In this document: one piece after another, positions 33,542 to 46,500 of the stretch
Numbering within the stretch: the first letter of the stretch is position 1
Layout of the letters: every line of letters starts with the position of its first letter
Assembly: GCF_910594005.1 (NCBI RefSeq)
Contig: NC_057827.1
Coordinates: forward strand, 7,626,001 to 7,690,000
Length of the DNA stretch: 64,000 nucleotides
Direction: 5' to 3'
Source: Cervus elaphus
Taxonomy: Eukaryota; Chordata; Mammalia; Artiodactyla; Cervidae
Made by a program: the position numbers and the translations under genes
The notes under the pieces: generated by a model
The model's input: only the letters and a program-made list of their open reading frames with translations
The model's database searches: none
What the model was told of the DNA's origin: nothing

Positions 33542-33674
33542 TCATGTCTTTCTTTCTTTCTTTCTTTCTATTCTCTCTCTCTCTCTCCCTCTCTCTCTCT
33601 CTCTCTCCCTCTCTCTCCCTCTCCCTCCCTCTCTCTCTCTCTCTCTCTCCCCCCCTCTCTCTCTCTCTCTCTTT
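33542..33674. repeat. (CT)n/(TTTC)n microsatellite
   Basis: About 130 bases of polypyrimidine: TTTC units at 33548-33568, then (CT)n with interspersed CCCT units and a C7-like interruption near 33650. The Ser/Leu-rich frames at 33393-33683 and 33535-33876 are by-products of this tract. Confidence 0.97.
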
Positions 33675-33794
33675 TCCGCGTAAACCAGGGGATATCAGCC
33701 TCTTTCTCTCTCTTACATTCTTATCGTCGTCTCCAGACCACCAGGTTCCGGTCCATCAAAGGACCAACACAAAACCACTAGCCTTTTCAAATAC

Positions 33795-34270
33795 ACATCT
33801 CATGTGGTACACATATACAATGGAATATTGTATACACATAAAAAGGAATGAAATCATGCCATTTGCAGCAACTTGAATGTACCTAGAGATTATCATATTA
33901 AGTGAAGTAAGTCAAACAGAGAGAGTCAAAAACTATATGATATCACTTACATGTGGAATCTAAAATGTGACATAAATGAACTTATTTACAAAACAGAAAC
34001 AGACTCACAGACATGGAAAACAAACATGATTATTGAAGGGGAAGGGAAGGATAAATTAGTTTGAAATTAGGAGATACAAACTATTATATATAAAATAGAT
34101 AAATAATAAGGTCCTACTGTATATCACAGGTAACTATATTCAATATCTTTCAGTAAACCATAATGGGATATGAAAAAAAATATGTAATGTAACTGAATCG
34201 TTTTGCTGTACACCAAAATCTAACACAACACTGTAAGTCAACTATACTTCAACAAAAAATAAAGTAATTA
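33795..34270 (+). mobile_element. L1 3' end
   Basis: Last part of ruminant L1 ORF2 and 3'UTR: 'cacatatacaatggaatatt', 'gccatttgcagcaacttgaa', 'gtaagtcaaacagagagagt', 'cagaaacagactcacagaca', 'gtcctactgtatatcacagg', 'aagtcaactatacttcaaca' then an A-rich tail. 5' truncated; no usable coding capacity. The 33675-33794 segment between the CT tract and this L1 is not identified. Confidence 0.92.
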
Positions 34271-36437
34271 ATATAATTAAATGCCCATCACAAGTCTTAC
34301 TCTTAAGTTTTGAGCACATCTTTGTTACCCTCCACTCACCAGAATGTACAGTTGGTGGGAGAAAAGCCTTGTGTGTCTTTCTTAGAGTTTCAGCCCCAGT
34401 GCTATAAATGATGCCTAGAATCCAATGTATTCATGAGATGTTTGTTGACTGACTGACTGAATGAATCAATGAACTTGTTCCATAGTTCATGGGACCTATA
34501 TACCCCTTTTCTGTTGCCCGCACATTTCTAACTCAAAGCTCAGCCTAAACTTGGATCCTGTGTATGCTTTTACTAAGGTCACTCTACATGGCTGGCCTGG
34601 CCAGACTGCTCCTCAAACCCACCTTTACTTTCCTAACCTAAAAGACCTCAGGTCTTCCCAGCTGACTCTTATCTCTGTTTCAGGGACACACTGGAGCCTG
34701 CAGGAAATGAGGCGGGTAGTTCCAATGATGCGATTCCTTTGTCCTCAGAAGAGCAATAGTATTAAAAAATAAAAATAAAAAACTATAGGAATGACTAGTT
34801 TGTGGGTACATGGTCTGGCTTTACAAAGATTCAGACTTTTATGAATTACTATACACATAAATTTTGTTTATCTATAACATCCCAACTTTGGAGAAAAAAT
34901 ACAGACCTACTAATGTGAAAAAAATTTTAAAGTTTTCCTGAGCTACTGAAGAAACAGGAACCTCAAATTAAGACATTTACTACTTGAAATGTACCATTTA
35001 GGGAGCAACAAGCTATTACACAAGAATCAACAAAGAACTTGATTTCATGTTTCCAACAGTAAAATAAGTTCCTTGGTGGACATTAGGAAGTTGAAGGTTA
35101 AATGTTGGTAGGGAAGAGTTCATCTCAAATGTGCATGGTGTGTCTCCCACAAACAGTGATGTTTATGTCACTTTGGAGAGGGGAGATAAACATAGGAATA
35201 GGATAAGTGTTCCTAACAAGGCAAACAGTACATGCAGACCAGAGTCATTTTCCAACACACTCCACCCCATTGCACATGCACAATGAATAAACACACACAC
35301 ACAAAGTTTCATAGTTCTGGTGTGGTTAGAGTAACCATTTGCCAAGCAGGGTAAGCCTCTCAGGAGGTTCAGGGTGCTCTCATCTCTGACACCTCAGATG
35401 TGCAATCTCAAGAACTGAACCTTTCTTACTACATGTCCCAGTATTGACAGGACTCATGCTGGTAGTCAGTGGTATTAGGTGGGGTTGAATTAGCAGTGTG
35501 ATGCCTTGGGTCTGTGCTTCAGAAGCAGTTCTATAGATCGACTGCTCCAAAAGCAAAGCAGAGTAAGATTGAAAATCAAGCTCTCTACTTTATCCCTCAG
35601 ATAACTTATCAGATGTCCCCCTTCCTTCTCTGCTTTGGCACATATTATCAATATTTCCAAGATTATCTTCCTGGTAGCTACAGGCACACCTGAAGTTAGA
35701 GGTGTCCCTGTGCCTTGTTTTAGCCAAGGAAATGTGTGGAACTGTGTGGAAGCACTTTTATCCCAGGGCACAATTCTCCTCCCTCTACCCCTTACAGGCA
35801 AACCACAGAGCCTCGTTACCAGATCACAGGATGATGTGAGCAGATGCAGTTCCTGTCACTCTAGGTCCCTGATGAGTAAAACGCTTCCTCCCAGCAGGCC
35901 TTCTCCTTCACAACCTTTTGGAAATGAGGCATAAATAAAAAATAAAATATTATTGCTTAAACCCACTGAGACTTGGGTTTTGTTTGTTACATAGTATTAT
36001 GAAATCTATTCTGACAAATACAGAAATTGTCAGGTGGAAGAGGAGCACAGTGTAATAAAAATGTAATTTTTGTGGCATAGCATGATAGCTGGTTAGCAGT
36101 CAGTGAGGAAATCATCTTGGGAGTTTCAAATGAGGGTTCTTCTTAGCAGGCAGTGGAAAAACATTTGTTGAAATCCTTACCTGGGATAACTTAAGAGGAA
36201 GTTGTACCTAGTGAAACTAATGCTCCATGTACCTAAATGGTTAGCTGTAGAAACTAATATCCATAACATTAGTAGAGTTGCTGATTGTTGTCAGCTCTGT
36301 TTGGTAAGGTAATACATGATAAAGGTGCACTTAGAAAGAATTGACTAGTGTAGAGTAGAAGTGAAAAGGAATATAGGAGCATTCCCAAACCCAGAGCCTG
36401 TTAAGGTGGACAATAATAATCTTGATCCCAAAGCAAG
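34271..36437. other. Mostly unclassified; LTR-like repeat at about 35690-36025
   Basis: About 35690-36025 resembles an old mammalian LTR-like repeat: 'tagccaaggaaatgtgtgga', then 'ggtccctgatgagtaaaacg', and an end like 'gcttaaacccactgagactt' plus 'ttgtttgttacatagta'. The family name is uncertain. The remainder shows no gene. Short open frames at 35490-35934 on both strands have no known domain. Confidence 0.4.
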
Positions 36438-36482
36438 TGCTCCCTGGTGCTTTAGTGGTTAGGATTTGATGCTGTCTCTCTC
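36438..36482 (+). mobile_element. tRNA-Glu-type SINE (CHR-like) head remnant
   Basis: 'ctccctggtgctttagtggttaggatttg' matches the start of the cetartiodactyl tRNA-Glu SINE, including the box A region. Only about 40 bases are retained before similarity ends. Confidence 0.5.
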
Positions 36483-39405
36483 CCTAAAAGGAAAATATTA
36501 GGTTAGGAAAGACTTCCTGCTTCAAATGACCACTAAAAGTTTTCAATCATTCAATATACTCCAGGGAAAGGATCAGAAGTAGAGTATGATACCTATTGTG
36601 TTTTTCAATGGGATCAAAATCTGAGTAGAGGGTAAAGCATGACCGTGGTGGCCACACAAGCTAGATGAGCTCCAAGTCTCTGCCACCAAGTTGAACGAGG
36701 CTCTCCTTGGAGGCAAGAAACCAAAAAAGTATTGCAGCTTTGGAAACCCCCTCAAAAGCAGTGTGGGTGTGGCTGCCATCATACAGTACTCACTGGAATC
36801 AAACTGGCAAGAAGCTGGCTGAATTCTGATGAGGGGATGGAAGCTGAGATTGTGCTAGGTGTAATGTGGGCACCTAAATATCTAGGCAAGATGTGACTAT
36901 AGAAATCTTCACATCCCTGCCTTTCACTCCTCCCCCTCCTGGAGGAGCCCTTTGCCAGCACTTCTTTACATGTGGTTGAGGAAGAAAATGGAAGAGAAGG
37001 CTGTTTAAGCTGAAAGCAGGAAATATGGAAACATGGAGAGTCTTTTTTGAAATGTGGACTGGAGAATTCTTCTTAAGGGGAGGAATCAAGAAACAGTCTC
37101 CCTTCACAGTTCAGGGGGCTCTTGTTGTCTGTCTAATGGGGTTTCAGAGTTGCTCTGACTCAGTGACTGTATCTAACCTCTCCAAAGGAGTGTTTGCAGC
37201 AGAGATTCTGTCCTTGTTCTACCACTGTATGGGGGCTACCTGGGACAGAAAATTGAGGTTTTTAGTTCATTGGTCTCTGGATCAAAAGGAACTCTACTCA
37301 TACCCACTGAAGACATGACTTTGTCCCCTTGAGAGCCTGATGATGTACTGAAGGGAACTTTGCGTACTTTTGTGAACAGAAGTTGATTGTCAACCAGTTG
37401 TATGTGGAAAGGAGAGTAAATTAAAAGGTGGACTTTGGTAGCTATCTGTGGTACCTTTTACGCATGATACTCCCCTCTCCCCAGGCATCTCCCACTCCTC
37501 AACGTTAGGTTTGGCCCTGTGGTTTGATTTGATCAATGATATGTGATCTGATGAGATGTATCCCTTCCCAGGGGGTGTAGTTAAGAATTGCTGACCAATT
37601 TTCCACACTCTCTTCCCCAACCACAGCATACTCAGAATTCTGGGTTGAGGTAGCAATGAAACTTCTGTTAGTGTGAGTGCCCAAGTGACAGTGAAATGAG
37701 CAGAGGCATACTAAGAATGGCAAGAAAATTTCTTGTAAGCCATCTTGATTTTGAGTTGTTTGCTACTTCAGTGTGATCTCCTGTCTTGACAAATGCATCA
37801 CTCATACATTGTAGTATCATGATCAATTGTCAATGCAAGTGCTAAATCCCTAGGGATATAGCTTAAAATATGAAATATCAGGGCCAGATATTTACTTATG
37901 TAGGATATAGTGCCTGACATTCATTTGATATGAATGTCCCATAAAATTTTAATTTTTGGTTGACTTGTTCATTATACAGTCATGCTGTTGAATATTGTGT
38001 AAGTCCCTTGAGAGGATTTCTACAACGTGCTTAACAAAAACTTCAGTATTCAAAGATGTAAATATCGTCTTCATAAGATAAAGAGAATCAGAGGAATTTA
38101 ATTTCCAAGGAAATTACAAACACTTTCCTACAGAGGAACTTTCAAATAAAAACAAACAAATATTTGAAAATGACATTAATAGACCTGGGATGGAAAATTC
38201 TTCCACTGTATCTCATAGTTTTCCACACATTTCGGTTGTTGGACACAAGGGTGATGCTATGAATAATTTAATATATAACTTCCCCACAAGGCCCGGAGTT
38301 CTTGGAGGGGTGGGAGAGTGCTTCCTGTGTATGTCTGCATTACATAACACATTCTTTATACATCATAGGCTGCCAATCTGACAACAGAAACTTGCAAGTA
38401 TCATTATTTGCTTCTTACCTAATAATGTAGGAATTTATATTTCCACATCATAAATACAAAACCCTGGACTCTGGAAAGTTGGGGCCCTTATCCAGATTTG
38501 CACAGATTTGCTTAAGATTCTTGCACAGGAATGTCTCATGTTAAAATGCATATCTTGTATTTATTTATTTGTTAATGATTCAACATGGCTGAATGAATGA
38601 TTAAGGTATATATAAAATATATTTTAATATATTAAAAATAATGAAAAAGGCAGGAGGCAATCATTTTATTATAAAGATTTAAAAAGAAGATTTTTTCATT
38701 GAAAATTAATTTAAAAATATTTCCTTTAATACCATTTACTTTATCATTTGACCTCATTGTTAGTGGGTCTCTAAGTTCAGGGAAAACACAAGATTATCCC
38801 TCTCAGGTGGCTGTTTCCTCATGATGTCATCTGCATGGCTACAGTAGCTCATCCACATATTAAAAAATGGGTCTCTAGACAGTTGGCAATTTGGCAATTT
38901 GCTCATGTATAATGCAAGAGAAGAAAGTCTAGTTTCAACTCATACCAATTCTACCTCTTTATTTCATGAATAATTTTTATTTTATCATGAAATAGGAATT
39001 ACATGTTTATTCAACCAAGTGGGAATTTGAAAAATCCTAGCAATATATTAATTTTATTATCATTAGCCAGTTTTTTTGCAGTTACAGATTATGTGAAGAG
39101 TGCCTACCTTTCACTAGATGGATTTATTCATTTATTTTTCTAGAGAAGCAAATGCAGTCATCTAAAATGTTGACTTTATTTTTCTCTTTTCATGCTACAT
39201 GATATATCAATCTTAACATCTATGGAATGGATGAATTTTAAGCCTCTTGGAACAAAGTATCTTTCTTAAGTTTTCTTACAAAGCAAATGGTTTGTTAGCC
39301 AGAATATTTTCCATTGAAGAGAATTCACATTTGAATCATTGTTTTGATGAACTTTTATATTGAGTAAGTAATTCCATTTCTTTTACTTATAAAGTCAGGT
39401 TTCTT
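36483..39405. other. Unclassified sequence
   Basis: No repeat is clearly recognised except that 37495-37700 ('ggccctgtggtttgatttg', 'caatgatatgtgatctgatg') loosely resembles the LTR-like family seen at 35690. A plus-strand frame near 36680 reads 'TKLNEALLGGKKPKKYC' before a stop; I cannot match it to a protein and do not call it a gene. From 37720 on the sequence is AT-rich, with a TA-rich stretch at 38605-38645. Confidence 0.4.
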
Positions 39406-39407
39406 TT

Positions 39408-39530
39408 TCAGTTCCATTCATTCATTTATCCAATATTTATTGGAAATTTTATTGAGCACTTGCTTTAGGGAAGGCATGATGTTGGTTTGCACTGAGGATA
39501 TAGTCATAAATGATAGGGATCCATTCTGCC
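39408..39530 (-). mobile_element. L2/MIR-type tail, reverse
   Basis: 'ccattcattcatttatccaatatttattgg' followed by 'attgagcacttgctttaggg' matches the reversed tail (GCTCAATAAATATTTGTTGAATGAATG) shared by L2-type and MIR-type elements; similarity fades after about 39530. Confidence 0.5.
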
Positions 39531-40577
39531 CTCAAGGATGCCTGTATGGTTGGGGTGGGTGACCAGGGATTGATTAGTGCTAGAAGAAGGACTACATGTT
39601 TTCAAAAATATAACCAGGAGAAAATATATAGGGAGAAAAATCTCTACTTATGTTTCCAGGATAAGGCGGCTTTAAATTCACTTCTCAAGATATTGCTAAA
39701 GTCAAATGTGGATTTTGGTTCCTAAATGAACATGGGGTCTGTATTATACTAGGCTGACTAAGGCAGCAAGTGATGTAGGCAGTGGTGGCACCATCTCTGA
39801 AAGTGAGCCTAAAGGGAAGGAGGCAAGCTGAGTGGGGACATTGCTACTACCATTTTGCTAGCACTTTGTCCTCTGTGAATTCAGTAATTGAGACACACTC
39901 ACTGTCCTCATCTGCCTCCACACTCTCATCCCTAGAGAGCACCGTGGATCAACTGATCATCCGGAATCATTGTTCCGTGACTGAAAGAATGTGGCTTCAT
40001 GGGGCATCTAAATCCACATTGTATAGGAAGAAGGCTACTCCTCTTCATTAAGGCCTTCCAGAGGAAACAACTATCAGCTTTTCCCTTGTTTTTAAGTCTT
40101 TTAAGGATGATGATCATAATGATACATAGAGGAAAGATCTAAAGTCACCTTTAGTCATTTCTCTCTGGGAAGAAATTCCCAGAAGGATTTTCCTCTCTTT
40201 ATTATACTTACATATTAACAAAAAATGGTTACAATAGCATCCATCACTATGTTCTTAGGTTTCTTTCAAATATTCTGAGAGAAAATCTCTGAATTATTCT
40301 TCAGGCAGAGATAGAGAGGGCTGGCGTGAACTGTGGAGGCAATACTTTTAGGAGGCATAGACAAATTTGAGAAGGCATATTTTGTCTGTACAAATGTATA
40401 AGCAAAATGGCATGAAAGTATTTCCACTAAAGTCACATTATCCAGGAAGCTGGAACTGGCAGTGCCATCCAATTTGGACATAATATCCAGTTGAACCCAT
40501 CCTGCATACAGGCTCGTGTTTCTTCCTCATCCTTCACTGATTCATCCATATCCTTTGGTACTGGTTCCTGAATGTTT
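39531..40577. other. Unclassified sequence
   Basis: No gene or repeat recognised. The 89-codon plus-strand frame at 39782-40051 has a Ser-rich stretch only. Confidence 0.4.
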
Positions 40578-40789
40578 GAAAGTGAAAGTGAAAGTCGCTC
40601 AGTCTTGTCTGACTCTTTGTGACCCCATTGACTACAGCCTGCCAGGCTCCTCTGTCCATGGAATTCTCCAGGCTATACTGGAGTGGGTAGCCTGCTCCTC
40701 CTCCAGGGGATCTTCCCAATCCAGGGATCGAGCCCAAGTCTCCCGCATTGCAGGCGGATTCTTAACCATCTAACCCACAAGGGAAGCCC
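40578..40789 (-). mobile_element. Bov-tA SINE, reverse
   Basis: Starts with the tail 'gaaagtgaaagtgaaagtcg', then 'gctcagtcttgtctgactct', 'ctctgtccatggaattctcc', 'ggatcttcccaatccaggga', and ends 'aagggaagccc'. Well conserved copy. Confidence 0.96.
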
Positions 40790-41225
40790 TGGTGCTTATA
40801 AATATCTTGAATGCTTATTAACATCCTAATCCAGGTGATCTATGTTATCATTCTTGATTTTAGTTGATGGAGAACCTGGTCATTATAATGCTTTTTTACA
40901 GTCAACGGTGTTTAGCCTTCACTGTTGATTCCATCAATTGTTTGAAGCAGCTTGGTAAGCCAATGTAAGGATCTCATGCTCAAATGCATATGTCTGTCTT
41001 TCTAAGGGTACCTCTTGACATACAAATCTACCCTTAATTTCTAGAACATTCTTTACTTTGCTTGAATATGGTCCTTTGCTTGCTCTTTTATCAACCTATT
41101 AATAATAGAATCTCTTTTATCTTAGAATGCCAAAAACCTACTGAGAACTCTTCACCGCTTCAGAATTAGTTTCATCCACTCTCAGTGGGCCAGTAGTGGA
41201 TACATAGCAGGTAATAGCTATTATG
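40790..41225. other. Unclassified sequence
   Basis: No gene or repeat recognised between the two SINEs. Confidence 0.4.
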
Positions 41226-42170
41226 GTCTTCCCAGGTGGCGCCAGGGGTGAGGAATCCTCCTGCCGGATCCTCTATGACCCACCTCCCAGAATATTGGAA
41301 ATAAAAGCAAAAGTAAACAAACGGGACTTAATTAAACTTAAAAGCTTTTGCACAATGAAGGAAACTATATGCAAGGTGAAAAGACAGCCTTCAGAATGGG
41401 AGACAATAATAGCAAATGAAGCAACTGACAAAGAAGTAATCTCCAAAATATACAAGCGGCTCATGCATCTCAATTCCAGAAAAATAAATGACCAAATCAA
41501 AATATGGGCCAAAGAACTAGACAGACATTTCTCCAAAGAAGACATACAGATGGCTAACAAACACATGAAAAGATGCTCAACATCACTCAATATCAGAGAA
41601 ATGCAAATCAAAACCACAATGAGGTACTATCTCATGCTCGTTAGAATGGCTGCTATCAAAAAGTCTAGAAACAATAAATGCTGGAGAGAGTGTGGAGAAA
41701 AGGGAACTCTCTTACACTGTTGGTGGGTATGCAAACTAGTACAGTCACTGTAGAGAACAGTGTGGAGATTCCTTTAAAAACTGGACATAGAACTGCCATA
41801 TGACCCAGAAATCCCACTGCTGGGCATATACACCCAGGAAACTAGAATTGAAAGAGACACATGTACCCCAATGTCCATACAATAGCTAGGACATGGAAGT
41901 GAATTTATGGCAAAAACCACCACAATATTGTAAAGTAATTAGCTTCCAATTAAAATAAGTAAAGTAATTAATTAAAAAGTAAAAAGAATCCTCCTGCCAA
42001 TTCAGGAGATGCAAGAGAAGCAGGTTTGTCCCCTGGGTCTGGAAGATCCCATGGAGTTAGAAAAGGCAACCCACTCCAGTATTCTTGCCTGGAAAATTCC
42101 AAGGGCAGAGGAGCTAGTGTGTGGGTCCACAAAGAGCTGGACACAGCTGAGCGACAGAGCACACCCAGCA
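41226..42170 (+). mobile_element. Bov-tA SINE split by an L1 insertion
   Basis: The SINE head is at 41226-41265 ('gtcttcccaggtggcgccag', then 'gaatcctcctgcc'). The rest is at 41986-42170, starting with a second copy of 'gaatcctcctgcc' and running through 'gtctggaagatcccatggag', 'ccactccagtattcttgcct' to 'gctggacacagctgagcgac'. The L1 between the two parts is younger than the SINE. Confidence 0.93.
41266..41985 (+). mobile_element. L1 fragment (ORF2 end plus 3' terminus) inserted in a SINE
   Basis: 720 bp of L1 between perfect 13-bp duplications gaatcctcctgcc (41253-41265 and 41986-41998). The frame from 41266 encodes the ORF2 C-terminus, for example 'LIKLKSFCTMKETICKVKRQ', 'DIQMANKHMKRCSTSLNIRE' and the Cys-rich 'NKCWRECGEKGTLLHCWW', and stops at 41753. 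At about 41900 the sequence jumps from 'gctaggacatggaagtg' to the extreme 3'UTR 'atggcaaaaaccaccacaat', so several hundred bases present in other copies are missing. It ends in an A-rich tail. Confidence 0.93.
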
Positions 42171-43240
42171 CGCACAATGGCTGTGAGAGGAGCCAGAGCA
42201 GGTGAGGGAGAGGAACCTAAGACAAAGTGTCCAGCAAGGTGGCCACTCACGTTCAGGCTGATAGGGAGTGTCTGGGGAACATTTGACTCCCCCACCAGCC
42301 ATGGAAAGACTGGCTTTAACAGTATAGTTGCCAGATCAAATATAAGGTATCTAGTTAAGTTTGAATTTCAGATAAATGACACTTTTTTTTTTTTTTTTAG
42401 TATGTCTCAAATTTGCTCTTGATGCTCCATGATTGAGGAGCTTGTGGCACAGAAGGAACTGTTTATCTAGTTCAATTTCTTCTTGTAGAAAATGCCCTTC
42501 CTCTTCTTGCATGTCCCATGTCCATCTGGCTGTACCATCACCCAGTTGACTGCCTTTAAATCAGCTGAAATATTACAGGAATGCTGTTAGTAACAGATGG
42601 GCTCAAACATGTAGTTGTGGGAGTGTAAATTCAGTTTCTCAGTGAAAGGAAGTCTGGATCTGAGCTTAAATCAAAGCTGGCTACATCTCTAACATTTACC
42701 TAAGCATATTTTTTTTTTTTTTTTTGTAATTCTGAAAAAAATTAATTTACTTGAATGATTTTTTCCCCTGAATTTTCCATATACAAATATGAAGAAATTA
42801 CTCTGAATGAGGCAGTTTTTATTCTAACGCTAGTTTAGACTTTCAAACTTGAGGTCTCTTTAATCAATAGAAATTGACAGAAATGGCTGTTAACTTTTTA
42901 GTGATTTAGAGTTAAAATTGCCATTTAACCAAAGCCTTGGAGAGTCTAACTTTAACCTCCTTCATTTATTGATGAGTAAATCACTGGCTCTTCAGAGAAA
43001 CGGTGGTAGAAGGAACATAGGAAGGTTCAAAGTGAACTTGGGTTCTTGTTCCATAAAACAAAGTAGTATTAAAAGACAGAAGAGGACCTAGGCATACTGT
43101 TGAAGGAGATGGGAATATATTTGATTGATGGGATACACGAACTCTTGGAACTCAGAATAGAGAATGCCAGATAAAATAATTAAAATTCATGTTATTGATT
43201 TGAAAATTGATGTCTTGATTTTAATTTTTTAGTAGTAACT
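42171..43240. other. Unclassified, with an interspersed-repeat-like segment and poly(T) runs
   Basis: About 42322-42415 ('atagttgccagatcaaatat', 'gtttgaatttcagataaatg', 'agtatgtctcaaatttg') resembles a common old mammalian repeat whose name I cannot assign. It is interrupted by 17 T at about 42383-42399. A second T run of about 19 lies at 42707-42725. No gene recognised. Confidence 0.4.
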
Positions 43241-43250
43241 TTAGATGAGG

Positions 43251-43564
43251 GCTTCCCTGATAGCTTAGTTGGTAAAGAATCTGCCTGCAATGCAGGAGAC
43301 TCCGGTTCAATTTCTGGGTCAGGAAGATCTGCTGCAGAAGGGATAGGCTATCCACTCCAGTATTCTTGGGCTTCCCTCCTGGTTCAGCTGGTAAAGAACC
43401 CTCCTGCAATGTGGGAGACCTGGGTTCGATCCCTGGGTTGGGAAGATCCCCTGGAGAACAGAAAGGCTACCAACTCCAGTATTCTGGCCTGGAGAATTCC
43501 ATGGACTCTGTAGTCCATGGGGTCACAAAGAATCAGACATGACTGAGTGACTTTCACTTTCACT
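43251..43564 (+). mobile_element. Dimeric Bov-tA SINE
   Basis: Two tRNA-type heads in tandem: the first starts 'gcttccctgatagcttagtt' and ends near 'tccactccagtattcttg'; the second starts 'ggcttccctcctggttcagc' and carries the full tail to 'gactttcactttcacttt'. Flanked by 10-bp copies ttagatgagg (43241-43250) and ttagaagagg (43565-43574), 9 of 10 identical. Same architecture as 26043-26369. Confidence 0.95.
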
Positions 43565-43574
43565 TTAGAAGAGG

Positions 43575-46500
43575 TGAACAAATAACCTTTTGTGATGAAG
43601 AAAGCACCATGCTATACAAAAAAGCAAACTAATAATGACAGAAATGAAAGAAATCATAGAATTAAAAAATCATCATTATGGCACCACATGGGGAAGAGGG
43701 TATTTGCATAGTGCTAATACAATCCTACATAAACTAGTTTCAAGAAATAGGGAGACTTAACTCTACAGTGAAAGGTTATATTGTTATCACCCTCATTCAG
43801 GTGTCAGTTTGCCATCACTATTGGTCAACCAGATATCTTGTCTTTCATTGTGACACAATAATAAGTGCACAACATCAGAGATTGACTGTTAACCAGTCAT
43901 GTTTTGTATGAATTTATCAAGCTTTCAGATCTAACTGCCAGTGTGTAGAAACTACAGGAGCCACAGGATTAAACTGAGAGAGACTATACAGGAATAACCA
44001 GACAAATCCAGAAGGTTCAGTATTTTTCTTAGGGTAAGTAGCTTGTAAATATTTTTCTATTACTTGGTGTCACAAATAAAGAAGGAGGGTGGGAGGTTTG
44101 CTGTACCAAAGCAAAAGAGATGTTAAGGTCATCACCAGGTTCAACCCATAGTTATACATTTGGATCATGATTTGGACAAAAAACAGTAGAACATATTTCT
44201 TAGACAGTTGAAGAAATTTGATATTGTATTAGATGAAAATGTTCAATAGAGCAAAATATACATTGTAAGCTTAAAAATATGACCTCTTATAAAAGAGTGC
44301 AAAGAAAAAGATCATAGGTTAAATAACATGCTTCTCCTCCTTTGAATTTCACATGGTTTTCCAACCTAGCCTGGGAAAAAAGTTCTTTCTAAATCCCTTG
44401 AGAAAACACTACTATTTTCATTGAACATTTGATCCTACCAGAAGCAATATTTGTAAAGAGAAGCAGTAGGTTTCTCTTTACAAATTCAGTCTGATGTTAC
44501 ATCAAAGAAATTCAGATAAACATTGAGGCAATAAGTTTCAAGTTCAAGCTAAATTCTTAATTTAAACTTCTAAAGAAGTTCTTGAAGTTTTTATGTAAGT
44601 ATAACAAAAGCTTCAGGAAATAGAATAAAAGACAAGCTTAACAATAACAGTAATAACATTAGTAAAAATATTAAAACCTTAATGAGGTTTATTGACATGT
44701 TTAATGCTAAAAGGAAACTGAGGTAAAGGAAAACTAAGTTGATTCAGAAATATGTGTAAGAGTTACAGCTTTAAGATTTATGTAAACATTTCCAGGAATG
44801 CAATAATTTTTTCCTTATGTCTATGCAGCCAATAACTTTCTTTTCCAGCAGTACCTAACATACTGCCTTGCAGCAGCAGATGTACTCAGCACATATTAAA
44901 TGAATATATGTATTTCCTTTAATTGATCAAACAGAATTTTCCCTGCTGCATTATAAAATGAAACAAAAATGTAGTTAGGTAGTGCTCATTCTTGCACATA
45001 GTTCACAACTACTTTAGCTTTTTTATGGATTTGTTCTTTATGTTGAATACTTCATTGGTAGCATGTTAATAGTAGTCAAATGTAACTGTGCAGATATCTA
45101 AGTCTTATATTATAAAGCCTTATTGTTAACTCTGAGTCTGCAGCACCTTATGCAAAACTTCCAACCAGATATGTTTTGGAATTTAGAAACTTTGAAACTA
45201 ATAATTAATATGGTGCATATTTACCATGTATATAGGCACTAGCAGGATCTAGGACCACCATGCAAACACATTAACGTTTCTGCAGTAAAATATATAAATA
45301 TCCAAAAGTAGAATAAATAAACTCTGCAAATAACTTTCCATTAGTTCAGATCAGGTTTTGCTAGCCTATGAACTTCAGTGTCAAATTTAACACAGTTTTG
45401 AATTTTCAAAGATTTGAAGATTTCAGAATTACAGTAATGATGCTGTGGGGTCTAGCATCATTAACTTATGACCTGCTTTATAAAGCAAACTCTATTCCCT
45501 TCCTTTTCAACAGAAATATACAGAGCAGTTACTTCAGTGCTTAGACAAAATTGTCTTAGGCATGTTCTAATATAACCATTGTCTTATTAATAAAAAACAG
45601 ATTCTTTCGGACATGATTTTTGTGTATTACTTCTTGAGAGTACTCACAGAGATAGTAATTAGTGAGAATTCTGACCAACAGCTCTGTCTCTCACAGACTA
45701 TCTGCTTATGCCCTAGTGTAGAGGCAGAGCTGGGTGGGTCTCAGGCCATATCAACACATGATTTGTCATATTCTTAACTGTCCTTTGGGAGTAAATTGGC
45801 ATTCAATAATTAGACAATTTATGCCATTATTAGGGCAATTAAAATATATTACTGCCTCAGATAATGAAAGGTTTCCAATGTCTTCAAAGAATAAAATAAC
45901 ATTCAAAGAGAGTGCAGATAGTTCTATTTTATGTAAATGTAAATATTACATTGGTTAGTGAAATATGTAATAAATGTAAAATTTTGCCATGTGAAACAAA
46001 TTGATCCACTAACTAAAAGTCAAATTATATAAACACTTATCACTTTTAGAGGAAGTTAAAGCTAAGATCATACACTTTTCTGATACTGGAAATATAAAAG
46101 GAGCTCTTTTTCTCAAACAAAATGTCTAGGCAAATCTAACACTATAATTTTAGCCTTTCTCTATGTATTAGACAGAGAGTCAAAGAGAAGGACACAAGCA
46201 GACCTAGAAATGGGACAAAAAGTTTAAGGAAAAGGTAAACTCATTTGATTTTACTGGGAAAGAGGTGGAAATATCTTCTGCCCAGGAAGCTGATGGGATG
46301 GGGAGCATTTTTCCTCCATTTTGCTCCAAAATTTCTGCACTCCCAAGTGAAGTAGGACCTTGGGTAGGAAGGAAGGGTAAAGAGGTGGTGTGGTGGATCA
46401 CAGGGACCCCTGAGCCGGTGGGGCCTTCCGAGTGGAGGGTCCTTCTTGGAGGAGACACCCTTGCTTCTGCAGAGACAGAGAAGGTCCAGGAGGGAAAGTA

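Noticed and set aside
33393..33876. Overlapping Ser/Leu/Pro-rich frames
   Set aside because: Products of the (CT)n microsatellite read in two frames.
36573..36830. Possible processed pseudogene (short KKPKK-containing frame)
   Set aside because: The open stretch is under 50 codons, has no poly(A) or TSD, and I could not match it to a known protein.
41223..41753. 176-codon plus-strand open frame
   Set aside because: After a few SINE-derived codons it is the L1 ORF2 C-terminus, within an L1 fragment bounded by TSDs.
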